A DNA stretch of 38,737 nt from Xanthobacteraceae bacterium (GCA_020441545.1 JAGRLZ010000082.1:1-38737), one strand, 5' to 3'; positions 25,609-34,401 are shown, counted from the first letter of the stretch. Made by a program: numbers and translations. Notes: a model not told the origin generated them from the sequence alone.

Positions 25609-25979
25609 TGTCTGCCTCCCCTTCCCCGGCCGGGCGACGGTCGTGAAGGTAGGCAGAATTTGCCGCCCTTATGGTTAACAGCTGGTTAAGAACCGCCCCT
25701 CGCCGCACCCGTCGCGGAATCGAAACCGGCGCGGGGTGGCGCGCATTGCCATTCCGGGAACCACGACGATCCGGCCAAGTGATTGATATGCAGGCGTTTC
25801 AGAACCGGGTTTGGTTCCGTGGAACGATGGGTTAGAAAGGGACCGGGACGGCATTTCTTGCCAAGGGACATTAACAAATATCGTTTCACTTACGCAGCAT
25901 CGGCCGTTTGTTGTATCGTTTCCGATCAGCGCGCGACGATTCTGGGCCGCGAAGTGCGCGCTATTTGCGGGGATGACGC
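25609..25979. promoter_or_regulatory. Divergent flagellar promoter region flgB / fliO
   Basis: These 371 bases drive flgB leftward and fliO rightward. They contain the CtrA-type box at 25675-25689, a palindrome-like GGCAGAATTTGCC between that box and flgB, a 12-bp palindrome GTTCC-GT-GGAAC (25814-25825) and a TTAAC half-site at 25871. No gene is present. Confidence 0.6.
25675..25689. promoter_or_regulatory. CtrA-type binding site upstream of flgB
   Basis: TTAA-CAGCTGG-TTAA exactly fits the TTAA-N7-TTAA consensus for phosphorylated CtrA. It is at a -35-like distance for a flgB promoter. Confidence 0.75.
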
Positions 25980-26927
25980 ATGCAAGCACTGACATTCTTT
26001 TTCGCATTCGTGGCGGTCCTGGTGCTGATCGGCGCCGTCGCCTGGCTGGTGCGGCGATTCGCGGGGAACCGGCTCGGCGGTCACGGCAATCGGGGCCGGA
26101 TGCCGCGCCTGGCGGTGATCGATGCCGCCGCCGTGGACGGCCGGCGCCGCCTGGTGCTGGTGCGGCGCGACAATGTCGAGCACCTGCTGATGATCGGCGG
26201 CCCCAGCGACATCGTCGTCGAGCCCAATATCGTGCGGGCGATGCCGGCCCGCGATCAGATGCCGCCACGGCCCAGCCTCGGCGGCGAAGCCGGCACCTGG
26301 AGCGAGGACGCCCGGCTCGAGCCGGAGCCGGCGTTGCCGCCACCGCCGGCCCGGCCGTCGCGGCCGTCATTCGCCGATGAATTGCGCCGCGCCCCGGCGC
26401 CGCCGGTGCAGCCGGAGCATCGCCACGATCCGCTGGCGACGATCGCACCGGAGCCGGTGACCCGGCCCGAACCGCGGCCGGACCTGCGGGCCGAGCCGCC
26501 GGTGCGCCCCTCCCAGCGCAACGAGCCGCAGATGCCGCGGCCGCCGACGCGCGGCAACAAGGAGGCAGCTCCCAAGGCACCGCCCAAGGCTGCGCCGCCG
26601 CCACCCTCCCCGCGCGCGCCGGAACTGAGTTCGCCCGCCGCGCCCGCGCCGGGCGCTTCATCCGCCGACCAGAATCTCGCCGAGATGGCGAAGCGGCTCG
26701 AAGCCGCGCTGCGGCGCCCGTCCGGCTCCGGCTCCGAGGCACGCCCCGCCGCACCCGCGCCGGAAGCGCCGCCCGTGCAGCCGCGGCCGGAGCCGCGCAT
26801 CAATGTCGGCGGAACACCGGGCGAGTCCTCGGCCCCGCCGGTCGCGCCGCCGAAGCCGAAGGGCGACTTCGAGAATCTCGAGGACGAAATGGCCTCGCTG
26901 CTCGGTCGTCCAAAGACGCCGTCGTGA
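25980..26927 (+). CDS. fliO: Flagellar biosynthetic protein FliO, long form
   Basis: FliO helps assemble the FliP ring of the export gate. The protein has one N-terminal membrane helix (residues 4-27). A short conserved cytoplasmic part follows (RLAVIDAAAVDGRRRLVLVRRDNVEHLLMIGGPSDIVVE, about 43-82). Then comes a Pro/Ala/Arg-rich stretch of roughly 200 residues and a final conserved-looking helix ENLEDEMASLLGRP. At 315 residues it is more than twice the size of E. coli FliO because of the disordered linker. Its TGA overlaps the fliP GTG (GTGA), so the two are coupled. Confidence 0.88.
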   Translation: MQALTFFFAFVAVLVLIGAVAWLVRRFAGNRLGGHGNRGRMPRLAVIDAAAVDGRRRLVLVRRDNVEHLLMIGGPSDIVVEPNIVRAMPARDQMPPRPSLGGEAGTWSEDARLEPEPALPPPPARPSRPSFADELRRAPAPPVQPEHRHDPLATIAPEPVTRPEPRPDLRAEPPVRPSQRNEPQMPRPPTRGNKEAAPKAPPKAAPPPPSPRAPELSSPAAPAPGASSADQNLAEMAKRLEAALRRPSGSGSEARPAAPAPEAPPVQPRPEPRINVGGTPGESSAPPVAPPKPKGDFENLEDEMASLLGRPKTPS

Positions 26928-27682
26928 GGTCCGCGCCGCGACCGCGTAGAGTTTTTTTCCTCATCATCACGCTGCTCATCGCCGGATCGCTCAGCGATCC
27001 GGCGATGGCGCAGGACATCAGCATCAATTTCGGCGCCAGCGGCGGCGGCGTCACCGAGCGCGCGATCCAGCTGATCGCGCTGCTGACGGTGCTGTCGGTC
27101 GCGCCGTCGATCCTCATCATGATGACGTCGTTCACGCGGATCGTCGTGGTGCTGTCGCTGCTGCGCACCGCGCTGGGCACCGCAACCGCGCCGCCGAACT
27201 CCGTCATCATCGCGCTGGCGATGTTCCTCACCGCCTTCGTGATGGGCCCGGTGCTGCAGAAATCCTACGACGACGGCATCCGCCCCCTGATCGCCAACCA
27301 GATCACCGTGGAGGACGCGCTGCAACGCGCCGCCGGGCCGCTACGCGGCTTCATGCAGAAGAACGTCCGCGAGAAGGACCTCAAGCTGTTCATGGACCTC
27401 TCCGGCGAGCCGCCGCCGGCGACGCCGGACCAGATGTCGCTGCGCATCCTGGTGCCGGCCTTCATGATTTCCGAACTGCGGCGCGCCTTCGAGATCGGGT
27501 TCCTGCTGTTCCTGCCCTTCCTCATCATCGACCTGGTGGTCGCCTCGGTGCTGATGTCGATGGGCATGATGATGCTGCCGCCGGTGGTGGTGTCGCTGCC
27601 ATTCAAGCTGATCTTCTTCGTGCTGGTGGACGGCTGGTCGCTGGTCGCCGGCAGCCTGGTGCAGAGCTACGGCGGCGGGTGA
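26924..27682 (+). CDS. fliP: Flagellar export apparatus protein FliP
   Basis: FliP is the main export-gate channel protein. The 252-residue product has a signal peptide (PAMAQ-DIS) and four membrane helices. Family motifs include MMTSFTRIVVVLSLLRTALGT, PPNSVIIALAMFLTAFVM and FMISELRRAFEIGFLLFLPFLIIDLVV. The start is a GTG overlapping the fliO stop. It converges with the large beta/TPR protein gene, leaving only 19 bases between stops. Confidence 0.96.
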   Translation: MRSAPRPRRVFFLIITLLIAGSLSDPAMAQDISINFGASGGGVTERAIQLIALLTVLSVAPSILIMMTSFTRIVVVLSLLRTALGTATAPPNSVIIALAMFLTAFVMGPVLQKSYDDGIRPLIANQITVEDALQRAAGPLRGFMQKNVREKDLKLFMDLSGEPPPATPDQMSLRILVPAFMISELRRAFEIGFLLFLPFLIIDLVVASVLMSMGMMMLPPVVVSLPFKLIFFVLVDGWSLVAGSLVQSYGGG

Positions 27683-27701
27683 GCGCGAGCCTCGCCGCGC
27701 C

Positions 27702-30700
27702 TCAGCGTGACGCGTCGGCGCGGCGGGTGCCGACGATCGCGGGCAGCGCGCCGGTCGGAGCGGGATCGGCCTCGGCGGCCGGCGGCGGCAGCGCCGCCCT
27801 GGTGATCGAATCCGGGAAGCGCGCCTGCATGTCGCGCAGGAAGCCATCGAGCGTATCGACGCTGCCGGCGAGCTTGGCAATGCGGGCGAAGTCCGCGCTG
27901 TTGCCGGCGGCCGGCTTGCTGGCGACGTCGAACGCGGTGCGGTCGGCCTCGTCCTTCATCAGCGGCAGATATTTCTCGCGGAAGCGCGCAAGGCCGAGCG
28001 AGTCCTCGGCGAGCGCATAGCCGATCGCGGCGCGGACGATATCGCCCTTCTCCACCCTGGTGAGCGGTTTGAAGTCGCGCCAGCGGTCGCCGTAATAGAG
28101 TTCGATCTGCTCGGCGGATTCGCGCCAGCGCCGATCGGCCCAATAGATGTCCGAGCGCAGGCGGATCGCCTCGCGGCCGCTGATATTGGCGATGATGTCC
28201 AGCGCCAGGTCGCGGCGGCCGATGTCGGATTGCGCGCGCGCTTCGAGCAGAAGCCGCTGCTGGCGCAACTCGCCGGCGAGATCGGCGATCCGCGTCGCAT
28301 GCAGCGCGGCGATAGCGCGGCCGGGCCGGTGATTCATCAGATAGACCATGGCGAGGCGCGCGGCGACCTGCGCGCGCGCGGCGCCCTCGAGCCGATGATC
28401 GACCTGGTATTGCAGGAGCTGCGCGGCCTGCTCGAGCAGATCGACGGAGATCAGGCGATCGGCCAGGCGGCGGATCAACTCGTCGCCGCGGCGGCCGATC
28501 GGCGTCAATTCGCGATAGTCGTAGAACACGGCCAACGCATCGACCGGCGGAATCTCGTCGCCTTTCGGGCCGAGGAACAGTTTGACGAACAGCGCCTGCG
28601 CCAGATCCTGCGCATGACGGGAGCTTTCCGCATTCGGCTGCAATCGCGTCGCGGTCTTCGCCGCCGCCAGCGCGTCGGCATAGCGGTCCGCCTCGCCATA
28701 CAGCTCCGTCAGCATGCCAAGCGTGCGAACCTCGATGCCGTCGCCGCGCCACGTCATCGCCAGCGCTTCGAGGTCGCTCACGGCGTCCTTGCTAGAGATG
28801 GCCTTGCGGCGCAGCCGCAGCGCGACCTCGCGCAGCTTGCCTTCCGCCGCGGCTTCACGATCCTTCGAGACGGCAGCGCGGCGATATTCGGCCAGCGCAT
28901 CCTTGTCCTGGTCGAGCGCTTCCGCCAGGCGTCCGCGCAGCACCGCAACCATCGGCCTGAGATGCGCCGGCACGCCGATGGAGGCGAGGTCGTCGCTGCG
29001 CGCCGCCGCGCCGGCATTGTCCTTGACCTCGAGCGACGCCTTCATCGCATCGACGAGCAGCACGCGCTGCAATTCCACCGGCAGCGTCGTCATCGCGAAT
29101 TCGGCATTCTTGAACGCCTCGCGCGCGGCCGCCCATTTCTCCTGCCGGGCGTAGGCGAGCCCCTTCCAGAGCTGAAGATTGGCGTTGGCACCGATGGCCG
29201 GGCTGGCAAGATCCTTCAGGCCCTGCGCCGGGCGTCCGATCAGGCTCGACGCCACCGCATGAATTACCGGCGCGACCGAATCCTCGCTGCCCGGCTTGGC
29301 GTCGGCAAGGCCGACGTCGAGCACCGCCTTGGCTTCCGGATACATTTCCCACGCCATGTAGAAGCGGGCGAGCGCGAGGCGGGCCGCGTTGCGCTCCGAC
29401 GCGCCGGCGCGCCCGAGCGCCTGGATCAATTCGTCGCGGCGAACGATGAAGTTGGACGCTCTGTTCCGCCGCCATTCGGTATCGTCGAAGATCGGATCGA
29501 CCGTCGAGACAGCGCGTTCCGGCCGTATATTGGCCGCCGACAGCGTCAGTCCGCCGGGGCGCGTCAGCGTCACCGTGTCGGAGGAGACGTCCGCAATCAT
29601 ATCCTCGGCCTTCGGCCTGATCGCGATGCCTTGCGCGGATTCCAGGATCGACAGTTCGACGAAATCCTGCCGCCTGACGAACCCCTGTGCCGGCGGCAGC
29701 GCCGTCACCACCAGCAGCGTATCGCCGATGTCGGGATCGTCGATCCGGTGCAGCTTGCCCGGCTTCTCCAGCGGGATGGTGATGCTGGCGCGCTTCACAT
29801 CGGTCACGTTGCGTTGCGCCACCAGCGGCCGCGCCGTAGCGTCGAGCGTGTCGGCAAGCGCGAGCTTCCAGACCTTGCCGGCCCCGTCAGCGCTGGTCAA
29901 TGCCACCAGGCGCGGCCGACCCAGCCGCATCCGGATCGCCTGCCCTTTCGCGAGCGGCAGCGCACTGACATCACCGACATCCTTGCCGGCCTTGTTGCGG
30001 ATCGCATCGAGGTCGATCGGCTGCGCCGAATCCGACACCAGCCACACGACGTCGCCGCGCCGGAACAGCGCCACCGGGGTCGGCGTCGGGAAGCTGAACG
30101 TCAGTTGCAGCCCGCCGGCGTCGCGATGAACGCCGGCCGCGAGGCGGGCGGTTTCGGCGTTCGCCGCCGGGGCCGCGTCCGCTTGCGCCGGTTGCGTCGC
30201 GGGCCCGGCGAGATCGAGCGGCTGCACCGGCGGCATCACAGCGACCTTCGGCGCGGGCGTCGCGGCGGATGCTGCCGGCGCGGGCTTCGGCCCGGGGTCG
30301 GCGCCGCCCTCCGGCGCGGCCGCAGCGTGCGCACCGGTCTTCTTCGCTTTCGGCGCGGCGGCACCGGGAAGCGGAAAGCCCACGGCCGGCGGCGGTTCCT
30401 CGGCCACGGCGGCCGGCACCAGCGGCGGGCGCTCCTTCGGCTGGAATCCGATATCGACGACGAAGTTCCTGTCTTCCCGGAACGAATGCACGTCGACATC
30501 GCCGACCAGCGCGAATTCGACCTTCGTGCCGCTGCCTTCCGGCTTCTGGCTGAGCTTGCCGACGCTCGCGGGCTCGGCGATCCTGGCGTCCGACAGATCG
30601 AACACCAACTGATTGTCGAACACCAGCGTGAAGGCGTGATCGCCCAGCGCGGTGGCGACGCCGGTGCCGTCCGGAAGCTCGAACACATAGCGCACGAATG

Positions 30701-31262
30701 TCGGTTGCACCGACGCCCGCACCCGCACCGGCGGCTTCCTCTGCTCGGCCTCCTCGGCACGCTGCTTGCGCAGCGCCCGCTCGGCGGCGCGGGCCCGTTC
30801 GGCGAGTTCGCGCACCACGTCCTGCGGCAATCCCGGCGGCGCGCCTTTCCAGCTGTCGGGAAGCAGATCGATGAACAGCCGCTCGCCGGCCACCATCGAA
30901 TTCACAGTCACCTTGCGGGTCAGCGCCAGGCGGATCGCGGAGCCGTCGGGATCACGCCGCACCGAACTGACGTAACCCGGCGCCGCCACCGCCAGCCGGT
31001 CCACCGGCACGTCGACCGCACGCTTGAAACGGATGACGAGGATCGAGCCCGCAAGCGCGACCTCGGAATCGACATCCTGATTCAGTTTCAGCACAAGCCG
31101 CGCAAAGCCGTCGGCGGCGGACAGCGTCGCCTCGCCATGAACGGCCTGGGCACGCGCGGCCTGGCCCGCCATGGCGACGATCAGCGACGCGCCCGCGCAA
31201 GCGGCAACGATCCGCCGAATGCGGACTCGCCACCATGAATGCCGGGCAGCCTTGCGCCTCAT
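27702..31262 (-). CDS. Large secreted beta/TPR protein of the flagellar cluster
   Basis: A 1,186-residue exported protein annotated in this group only as a TPR protein. It has a basic start and signal peptide (to about residue 38) and an AMIN-like beta domain (about 40-137). A short helix (145-176) leads to a second related beta domain (about 180-280), an Ala/Pro-rich linker (about 285-380) and a third beta-rich part (about 385-590). From about 600 to the end it is helical with TPR-like units (ARLALARFYMAWEMYPEAKAVLDVGL, WAAAREAFKNAEFAM, DRYADALAAAKTATRLQPNAE). The ATG at 31262 is chosen; a GTG at 31298 is possible. A perfect CtrA-type box lies 76-90 bases upstream. A periplasmic scaffold role is inference. 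Confidence 0.9.
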   Translation of the reverse strand: MRRKAARHSWWRVRIRRIVAACAGASLIVAMAGQAARAQAVHGEATLSAADGFARLVLKLNQDVDSEVALAGSILVIRFKRAVDVPVDRLAVAAPGYVSSVRRDPDGSAIRLALTRKVTVNSMVAGERLFIDLLPDSWKGAPPGLPQDVVRELAERARAAERALRKQRAEEAEQRKPPVRVRASVQPTFVRYVFELPDGTGVATALGDHAFTLVFDNQLVFDLSDARIAEPASVGKLSQKPEGSGTKVEFALVGDVDVHSFREDRNFVVDIGFQPKERPPLVPAAVAEEPPPAVGFPLPGAAAPKAKKTGAHAAAAPEGGADPGPKPAPAASAATPAPKVAVMPPVQPLDLAGPATQPAQADAAPAANAETARLAAGVHRDAGGLQLTFSFPTPTPVALFRRGDVVWLVSDSAQPIDLDAIRNKAGKDVGDVSALPLAKGQAIRMRLGRPRLVALTSADGAGKVWKLALADTLDATARPLVAQRNVTDVKRASITIPLEKPGKLHRIDDPDIGDTLLVVTALPPAQGFVRRQDFVELSILESAQGIAIRPKAEDMIADVSSDTVTLTRPGGLTLSAANIRPERAVSTVDPIFDDTEWRRNRASNFIVRRDELIQALGRAGASERNAARLALARFYMAWEMYPEAKAVLDVGLADAKPGSEDSVAPVIHAVASSLIGRPAQGLKDLASPAIGANANLQLWKGLAYARQEKWAAAREAFKNAEFAMTTLPVELQRVLLVDAMKASLEVKDNAGAAARSDDLASIGVPAHLRPMVAVLRGRLAEALDQDKDALAEYRRAAVSKDREAAAEGKLREVALRLRRKAISSKDAVSDLEALAMTWRGDGIEVRTLGMLTELYGEADRYADALAAAKTATRLQPNAESSRHAQDLAQALFVKLFLGPKGDEIPPVDALAVFYDYRELTPIGRRGDELIRRLADRLISVDLLEQAAQLLQYQVDHRLEGAARAQVAARLAMVYLMNHRPGRAIAALHATRIADLAGELRQQRLLLEARAQSDIGRRDLALDIIANISGREAIRLRSDIYWADRRWRESAEQIELYYGDRWRDFKPLTRVEKGDIVRAAIGYALAEDSLGLARFREKYLPLMKDEADRTAFDVASKPAAGNSADFARIAKLAGSVDTLDGFLRDMQARFPDSITRAALPPPAAEADPAPTGALPAIVGTRRADASR

Positions 31263-31337
31263 CTCAAATGTCTTCGGATCCCGTGCTGCGATCGGCACCC
31301 TAGCCGCGCCGGTGCGGACCAGCTTAGGAGCCCCCGT

Positions 31338-31352
31338 TTAACGCGTTGTTAA
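31338..31352. promoter_or_regulatory. CtrA-type binding site upstream of the large beta/TPR gene
   Basis: TTAA-CGCGTTG-TTAA is a perfect TTAA-N7-TTAA site in the short gap between motE and the large gene, placed to activate the latter. It ties this unnamed gene to the flagellar regulon. Confidence 0.75.
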
Positions 31353-31395
31353 CGTCAATCGTGACGCCCGGCCTCTCGCTCTCCATCCGCGCTGC

Positions 31396-32208
31396 CTATT
31401 CCTTGACCGTCGGCCTGCCCTCGATCTTGGGCAGGTCGGCCGCCGCCGTGGCGGGCTCGGCGCCCGAGCGCCGCGCCATCTCGACCGTCAGCCGTTCGGC
31501 GGCTTCCGGCGTCATCCGGCCGAGGATATCCGACATCTTGCGCGGCGCGATCTTCGAGGCGATCTCGTAGAGCACCGGCATTTCGAGACGGTCGAACACC
31601 TTGGCCGCATCCTTCGGCTTCATCGCCTCATAGGTGGTGACCAGCCCCTTGAAGCGCGCGGCCTCGGCCTCGTTCTTTTTCTGGGTCTTGATCGCGATAC
31701 GCGCCTCGGCTTCTTTCAGTTCGCGCACCTTGCCTTCGATCCGCTTCTCGGCCGACTTGAGAAGGTTCTCGCGGATATCGATCTCGCGCGCCCGCGCATC
31801 GAGTTCCTGCCGCCGCGCCTGAAGCCGCTCCAGAATCGCGCGCTCGGTCGCCGACACCGGCTTGCTGTCGTCGGGAATGATGACCTGGCCCGATGGCGGC
31901 AACAGCGCCGCGTCGGGCGCCTGCACCGCCGGCTTGGCCTCGGCGGCCTTGCCATGCGCATCCTCCGTCGGCTTGGCGCTTACCGAGCCGGTCACGTCGT
32001 CGCCGGCCGCATCGCTGCTTGCGCCGGACGGGAAGTTGAAATTCTCCTGCGCCCAGGATTTCTGCGAAAAGGATTTGGCCTTGGATTCCGGCTGATAGTC
32101 GAACACATAGCCGCCGTCGATGAAGATGCCGGCAAGCTTCAGCACCGCGAGGCTGAACACCGCCACCACCACCACCGGCAGCACCCGTATGGTCCGCCTC
32201 TTCGTCAT
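31396..32208 (-). CDS. motE: MotE-like flagellar protein (MgtE-N-like domain)
   Basis: In Sinorhizobium MotE is a periplasmic chaperone needed for MotC and motor function. This 270-residue protein has one N-terminal membrane helix (about 9-28) and a disordered Ala/Asp/Lys region. A coiled coil follows (about 118-185; ERLQARRQELDARAREIDIRENLL). The C-terminal MgtE-N-like domain reads YEAMKPKDAAKVFDRLEMPVLYEIASKIAPRKMSDILGRMTPEAAERL. Its ATG overlaps the stop of the DUF6468 gene (ATGA). It is the last gene of the fliL-fliM-DUF6468-motE run. Confidence 0.85.
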   Translation of the reverse strand: MTKRRTIRVLPVVVVAVFSLAVLKLAGIFIDGGYVFDYQPESKAKSFSQKSWAQENFNFPSGASSDAAGDDVTGSVSAKPTEDAHGKAAEAKPAVQAPDAALLPPSGQVIIPDDSKPVSATERAILERLQARRQELDARAREIDIRENLLKSAEKRIEGKVRELKEAEARIAIKTQKKNEAEAARFKGLVTTYEAMKPKDAAKVFDRLEMPVLYEIASKIAPRKMSDILGRMTPEAAERLTVEMARRSGAEPATAAADLPKIEGRPTVKE

Positions 32209-32666
32209 GCCGCGAGACCGGCCGCCCTTCTGCGTTCGGCGAAGGCTTGCGCGGCGGCCACCGTCGCACGCACCGCGGACATGCGCGGCGGCTCGGGCAC
32301 AGCCACCGGCGCGACCGGGGCCGGGGCCGGCGGCGCGGGCCGCGCCGCGGCCGCGATCTTCGCCAGCCGCCGCAGCACGTCGTCACCCTCGGATAGCTGC
32401 CGGGTCAACGTCCGCGACATCTCGGTCGCGGCCGAAAGCTGGCTGCCGAGATCCTCGTTGACATCGCGCACCGCATGCTTGAGCCCGCCGATGGCGCGCT
32501 CGGCGATCTCGGTCGCGGTGATCAGTTCCGCGATGGTGGCTTTCAGCGACTGCTCGTCCGCCTTGAGACGCTGCAGCCGCTTGTTGAGCAGGATGCAGTA
32601 GCCGATCGTCACGATCAGCAGCACGGCCACGAGGCCCTCGATCACGAGTCCGAACAAATGATTCAC
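32205..32666 (-). CDS. DUF6468 flagellar-cluster membrane protein
   Basis: A 153-residue protein with one N-terminal membrane helix (about 4-25, containing VIEGLVAVLLIVTIGYCILL). A long coiled coil follows (about 28-105) and then a Pro/Ala-rich tail. This pattern in a fliM operon matches the alphaproteobacterial DUF6468 family; its function is unknown. It overlaps fliM at one end and motE at the other by 4 bases each, so the three proteins are probably made in step and may form a complex. Confidence 0.82.
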   Translation of the reverse strand: MNHLFGLVIEGLVAVLLIVTIGYCILLNKRLQRLKADEQSLKATIAELITATEIAERAIGGLKHAVRDVNEDLGSQLSAATEMSRTLTRQLSEGDDVLRRLAKIAAAARPAPPAPAPVAPVAVPEPPRMSAVRATVAAAQAFAERRRAAGLAA

Positions 32667-33865
32667 GACGCCTCCATCATCTTGTTGCCGTCATCCGCCA
32701 TCTCGAACATCGCGAGGGTGGTGTTGGGTTTGCGCAGTTGCTTGGTGACGCGGATCGCGACGCGATCACCGACCCGCCCCATGCGCCCTTCGGTCAGCAT
32801 GACGTCGCCGCAGCGGACCGCGACCAGCGCATCGGCGCGCATGTCGAGCGGCAGCGTGTCGCCGACCTTCAGCTGCATCAGTTGCTTGAGCGGAATGTTG
32901 GCCTCATAGAGCACGGCGTCGACCGCGATCTGCGCCTGCGCGATCTCGGTGGCAAGATGGCCTTCCCAGATCGGATCGCGCCCGAACTTCTCGCCCATGA
33001 ACATCTGCAACAGCACGTTGCGGATCGGTTCGATGGTGGCGTAAGGCAGCAGCAATTCGATGTTGCCGCCGCGATCTTCCATATCGACGCGCAGCCGCAC
33101 CAGGATCGCGGCATTGGCGGGACGGCTGATGGCGGCGAAGCGCGGATTGGTCTCCAGCCGGTCGATGGTGAAGGTCACCGGCGACAGCGGGCGGAACGCC
33201 TGCTCGGCATCCACCAGCACCACCTCGATCAGCCGCTTCACCAGGTTGGTCTCGATGGTGGTGTAAGGCCGCCCCTCGATGCGCAGCGAGGTCGGGCCGC
33301 GGCGGCCGCCGAGCAGCACGTCGATCATCGAATAGATCAGGCTGGAATCGACCATCGCCAGGCCGAAATTCTCCCACTGCTCGGCCTTGAACACCGACAG
33401 CACCGCGGGCAGCGGGATCGAATTCATGTAGTCGCCGAAGCGGACCGAGGTGATGCGGTCGAGCGAGACCTCGACGTTGTCGGAGGTGAAGTTGCGCAAG
33501 CTGGTGGTCATCAGCCGCACCAGCCGGTCGAACACGATCTCGAGCATCGGCAGACGCTCGTAGGACACCATCGCCGAATCGATGATCGCGCGGATGCCCG
33601 AATTATCGTCGAGACTGACCTCGCCGACGCTGAAGCCGAGAAGGTTGTCGATCTCCTCCTGCGACAGCACCCGCTCGCCGCCGTTCTTGGTGGCACCGAA
33701 GTCGCGGCCGCCGTCCTCGACCATGGCGGCCCACTGCTCGGCCATGGTGCCGGTGATCTCGTTGGCAGCCGCTTCCTTGGCGGCGGCCTCCGGATCCTCG
33801 GAGCCGAGCGACGCCTCCCACTGGGCGGCGATGGCATCCTGATCGACGGGATCGTTGTCAGCCAT
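32663..33865 (-). CDS. fliM: Flagellar motor switch protein FliM
   Basis: FliM is the middle ring protein of the C-ring, binds CheY-P and sets rotation direction. The 400-residue protein has the middle domain (IRAIIDSAMVSYERLPMLEIVFDRLVRLMTTSLRNFTSDNVEV) and GGRRG in the central loop. A C-terminal SpoA domain (VGDTLPLDMRADALVAVRCGDVMLTEGRMG) is present. An N-terminal extension of about 65 residues precedes the usual VLSQEEIDNLLGF. It contains two similar short motifs, AAQWEASL (13-20) and AEQWAAMV (42-49). It lies 17 bases after fliL and overlaps the DUF6468 gene. Confidence 0.96.
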   Translation of the reverse strand: MADNDPVDQDAIAAQWEASLGSEDPEAAAKEAAANEITGTMAEQWAAMVEDGGRDFGATKNGGERVLSQEEIDNLLGFSVGEVSLDDNSGIRAIIDSAMVSYERLPMLEIVFDRLVRLMTTSLRNFTSDNVEVSLDRITSVRFGDYMNSIPLPAVLSVFKAEQWENFGLAMVDSSLIYSMIDVLLGGRRGPTSLRIEGRPYTTIETNLVKRLIEVVLVDAEQAFRPLSPVTFTIDRLETNPRFAAISRPANAAILVRLRVDMEDRGGNIELLLPYATIEPIRNVLLQMFMGEKFGRDPIWEGHLATEIAQAQIAVDAVLYEANIPLKQLMQLKVGDTLPLDMRADALVAVRCGDVMLTEGRMGRVGDRVAIRVTKQLRKPNTTLAMFEMADDGNKMMEAS

Positions 33866-33882
33866 GGGTCAGGCCAGTTCGG

Positions 33883-34401
33883 TCATTGCACGACGACTTC
33901 CTTGAACAGCACGGCATCGACCTGGCTCGGCGAGACGGCGGCGTTGACGCGCTTGGTGAGCTCTTCCTTGAGCCGGAACAGGCCCGCCGATCCGGACAGG
34001 TCGCTCACGCGCAGTTCGCGCAGGTAGGTCTGGAAGATATCGGTCACCCGCGGCATCGCCGGCTTGATCTTCTCGACCACCGGCTCGTCCTTCACCTCGA
34101 GCACGGCCTTGAGCTTGAGAAACTGGATGCGCTCGCCCGGCGCGCTGGACAGGTTGACGATGATATCCGGCACATCGACGAAGACCGGCGGCTTCGCGGG
34201 CTTGGCCTCCGCGTGCTGCTCGTCGCCGTGATGATTGAAGACAAAGAACCAGGCCCCGGCGCCACCGCCGCCGAGCACCAGCACGAGCGCGGCGAGAATG
34301 ACGATGAGCTTCCGCTTGCCCTTGCCCTTGGGAGCGGCTGCCGCGGCTTCGCCGGTCGCCGCGCCGTCTTCGGCCTGTTCGGTCTGTTCGTTCTCTGCCA
34401 T
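33883..34401 (-). CDS. fliL: Flagellar basal-body stator-associated protein FliL
   Basis: FliL is a single-pass protein around the stator that supports torque. The 172-residue protein starts with an acidic Glu/Ala-rich stretch and a KGKGKRK motif. One membrane helix (about 32-53) and a periplasmic domain (FVDVPDIIVNLSSAPGERIQFLKLKAVLEV) follow, with the C-terminal KEVVVQ end. The ATG at 34401 is used because it begins the conserved protein; upstream in-frame codons are not FliL-like. It is first in the minus-strand run. Confidence 0.94.
   Translation of the reverse strand: MAENEQTEQAEDGAATGEAAAAAPKGKGKRKLIVILAALVLVLGGGGAGAWFFVFNHHGDEQHAEAKPAKPPVFVDVPDIIVNLSSAPGERIQFLKLKAVLEVKDEPVVEKIKPAMPRVTDIFQTYLRELRVSDLSGSAGLFRLKEELTKRVNAAVSPSQVDAVLFKEVVVQ

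Noticed and set aside
25814-25825. Palindrome GTTCC-GT-GGAAC as an EcfG or LexA site
   Set aside because: It lacks the GGAAC-N16/17-CGTT spacing of EcfG and the GTTC-N7-GTTC repeat of rhizobial LexA.
28230-31238. Plus-strand 1,002-codon frame over the large beta/TPR gene
   Set aside because: It is a shadow of the minus-strand gene; codons and composition show no domain, and the minus strand has the signal peptide and repeats.
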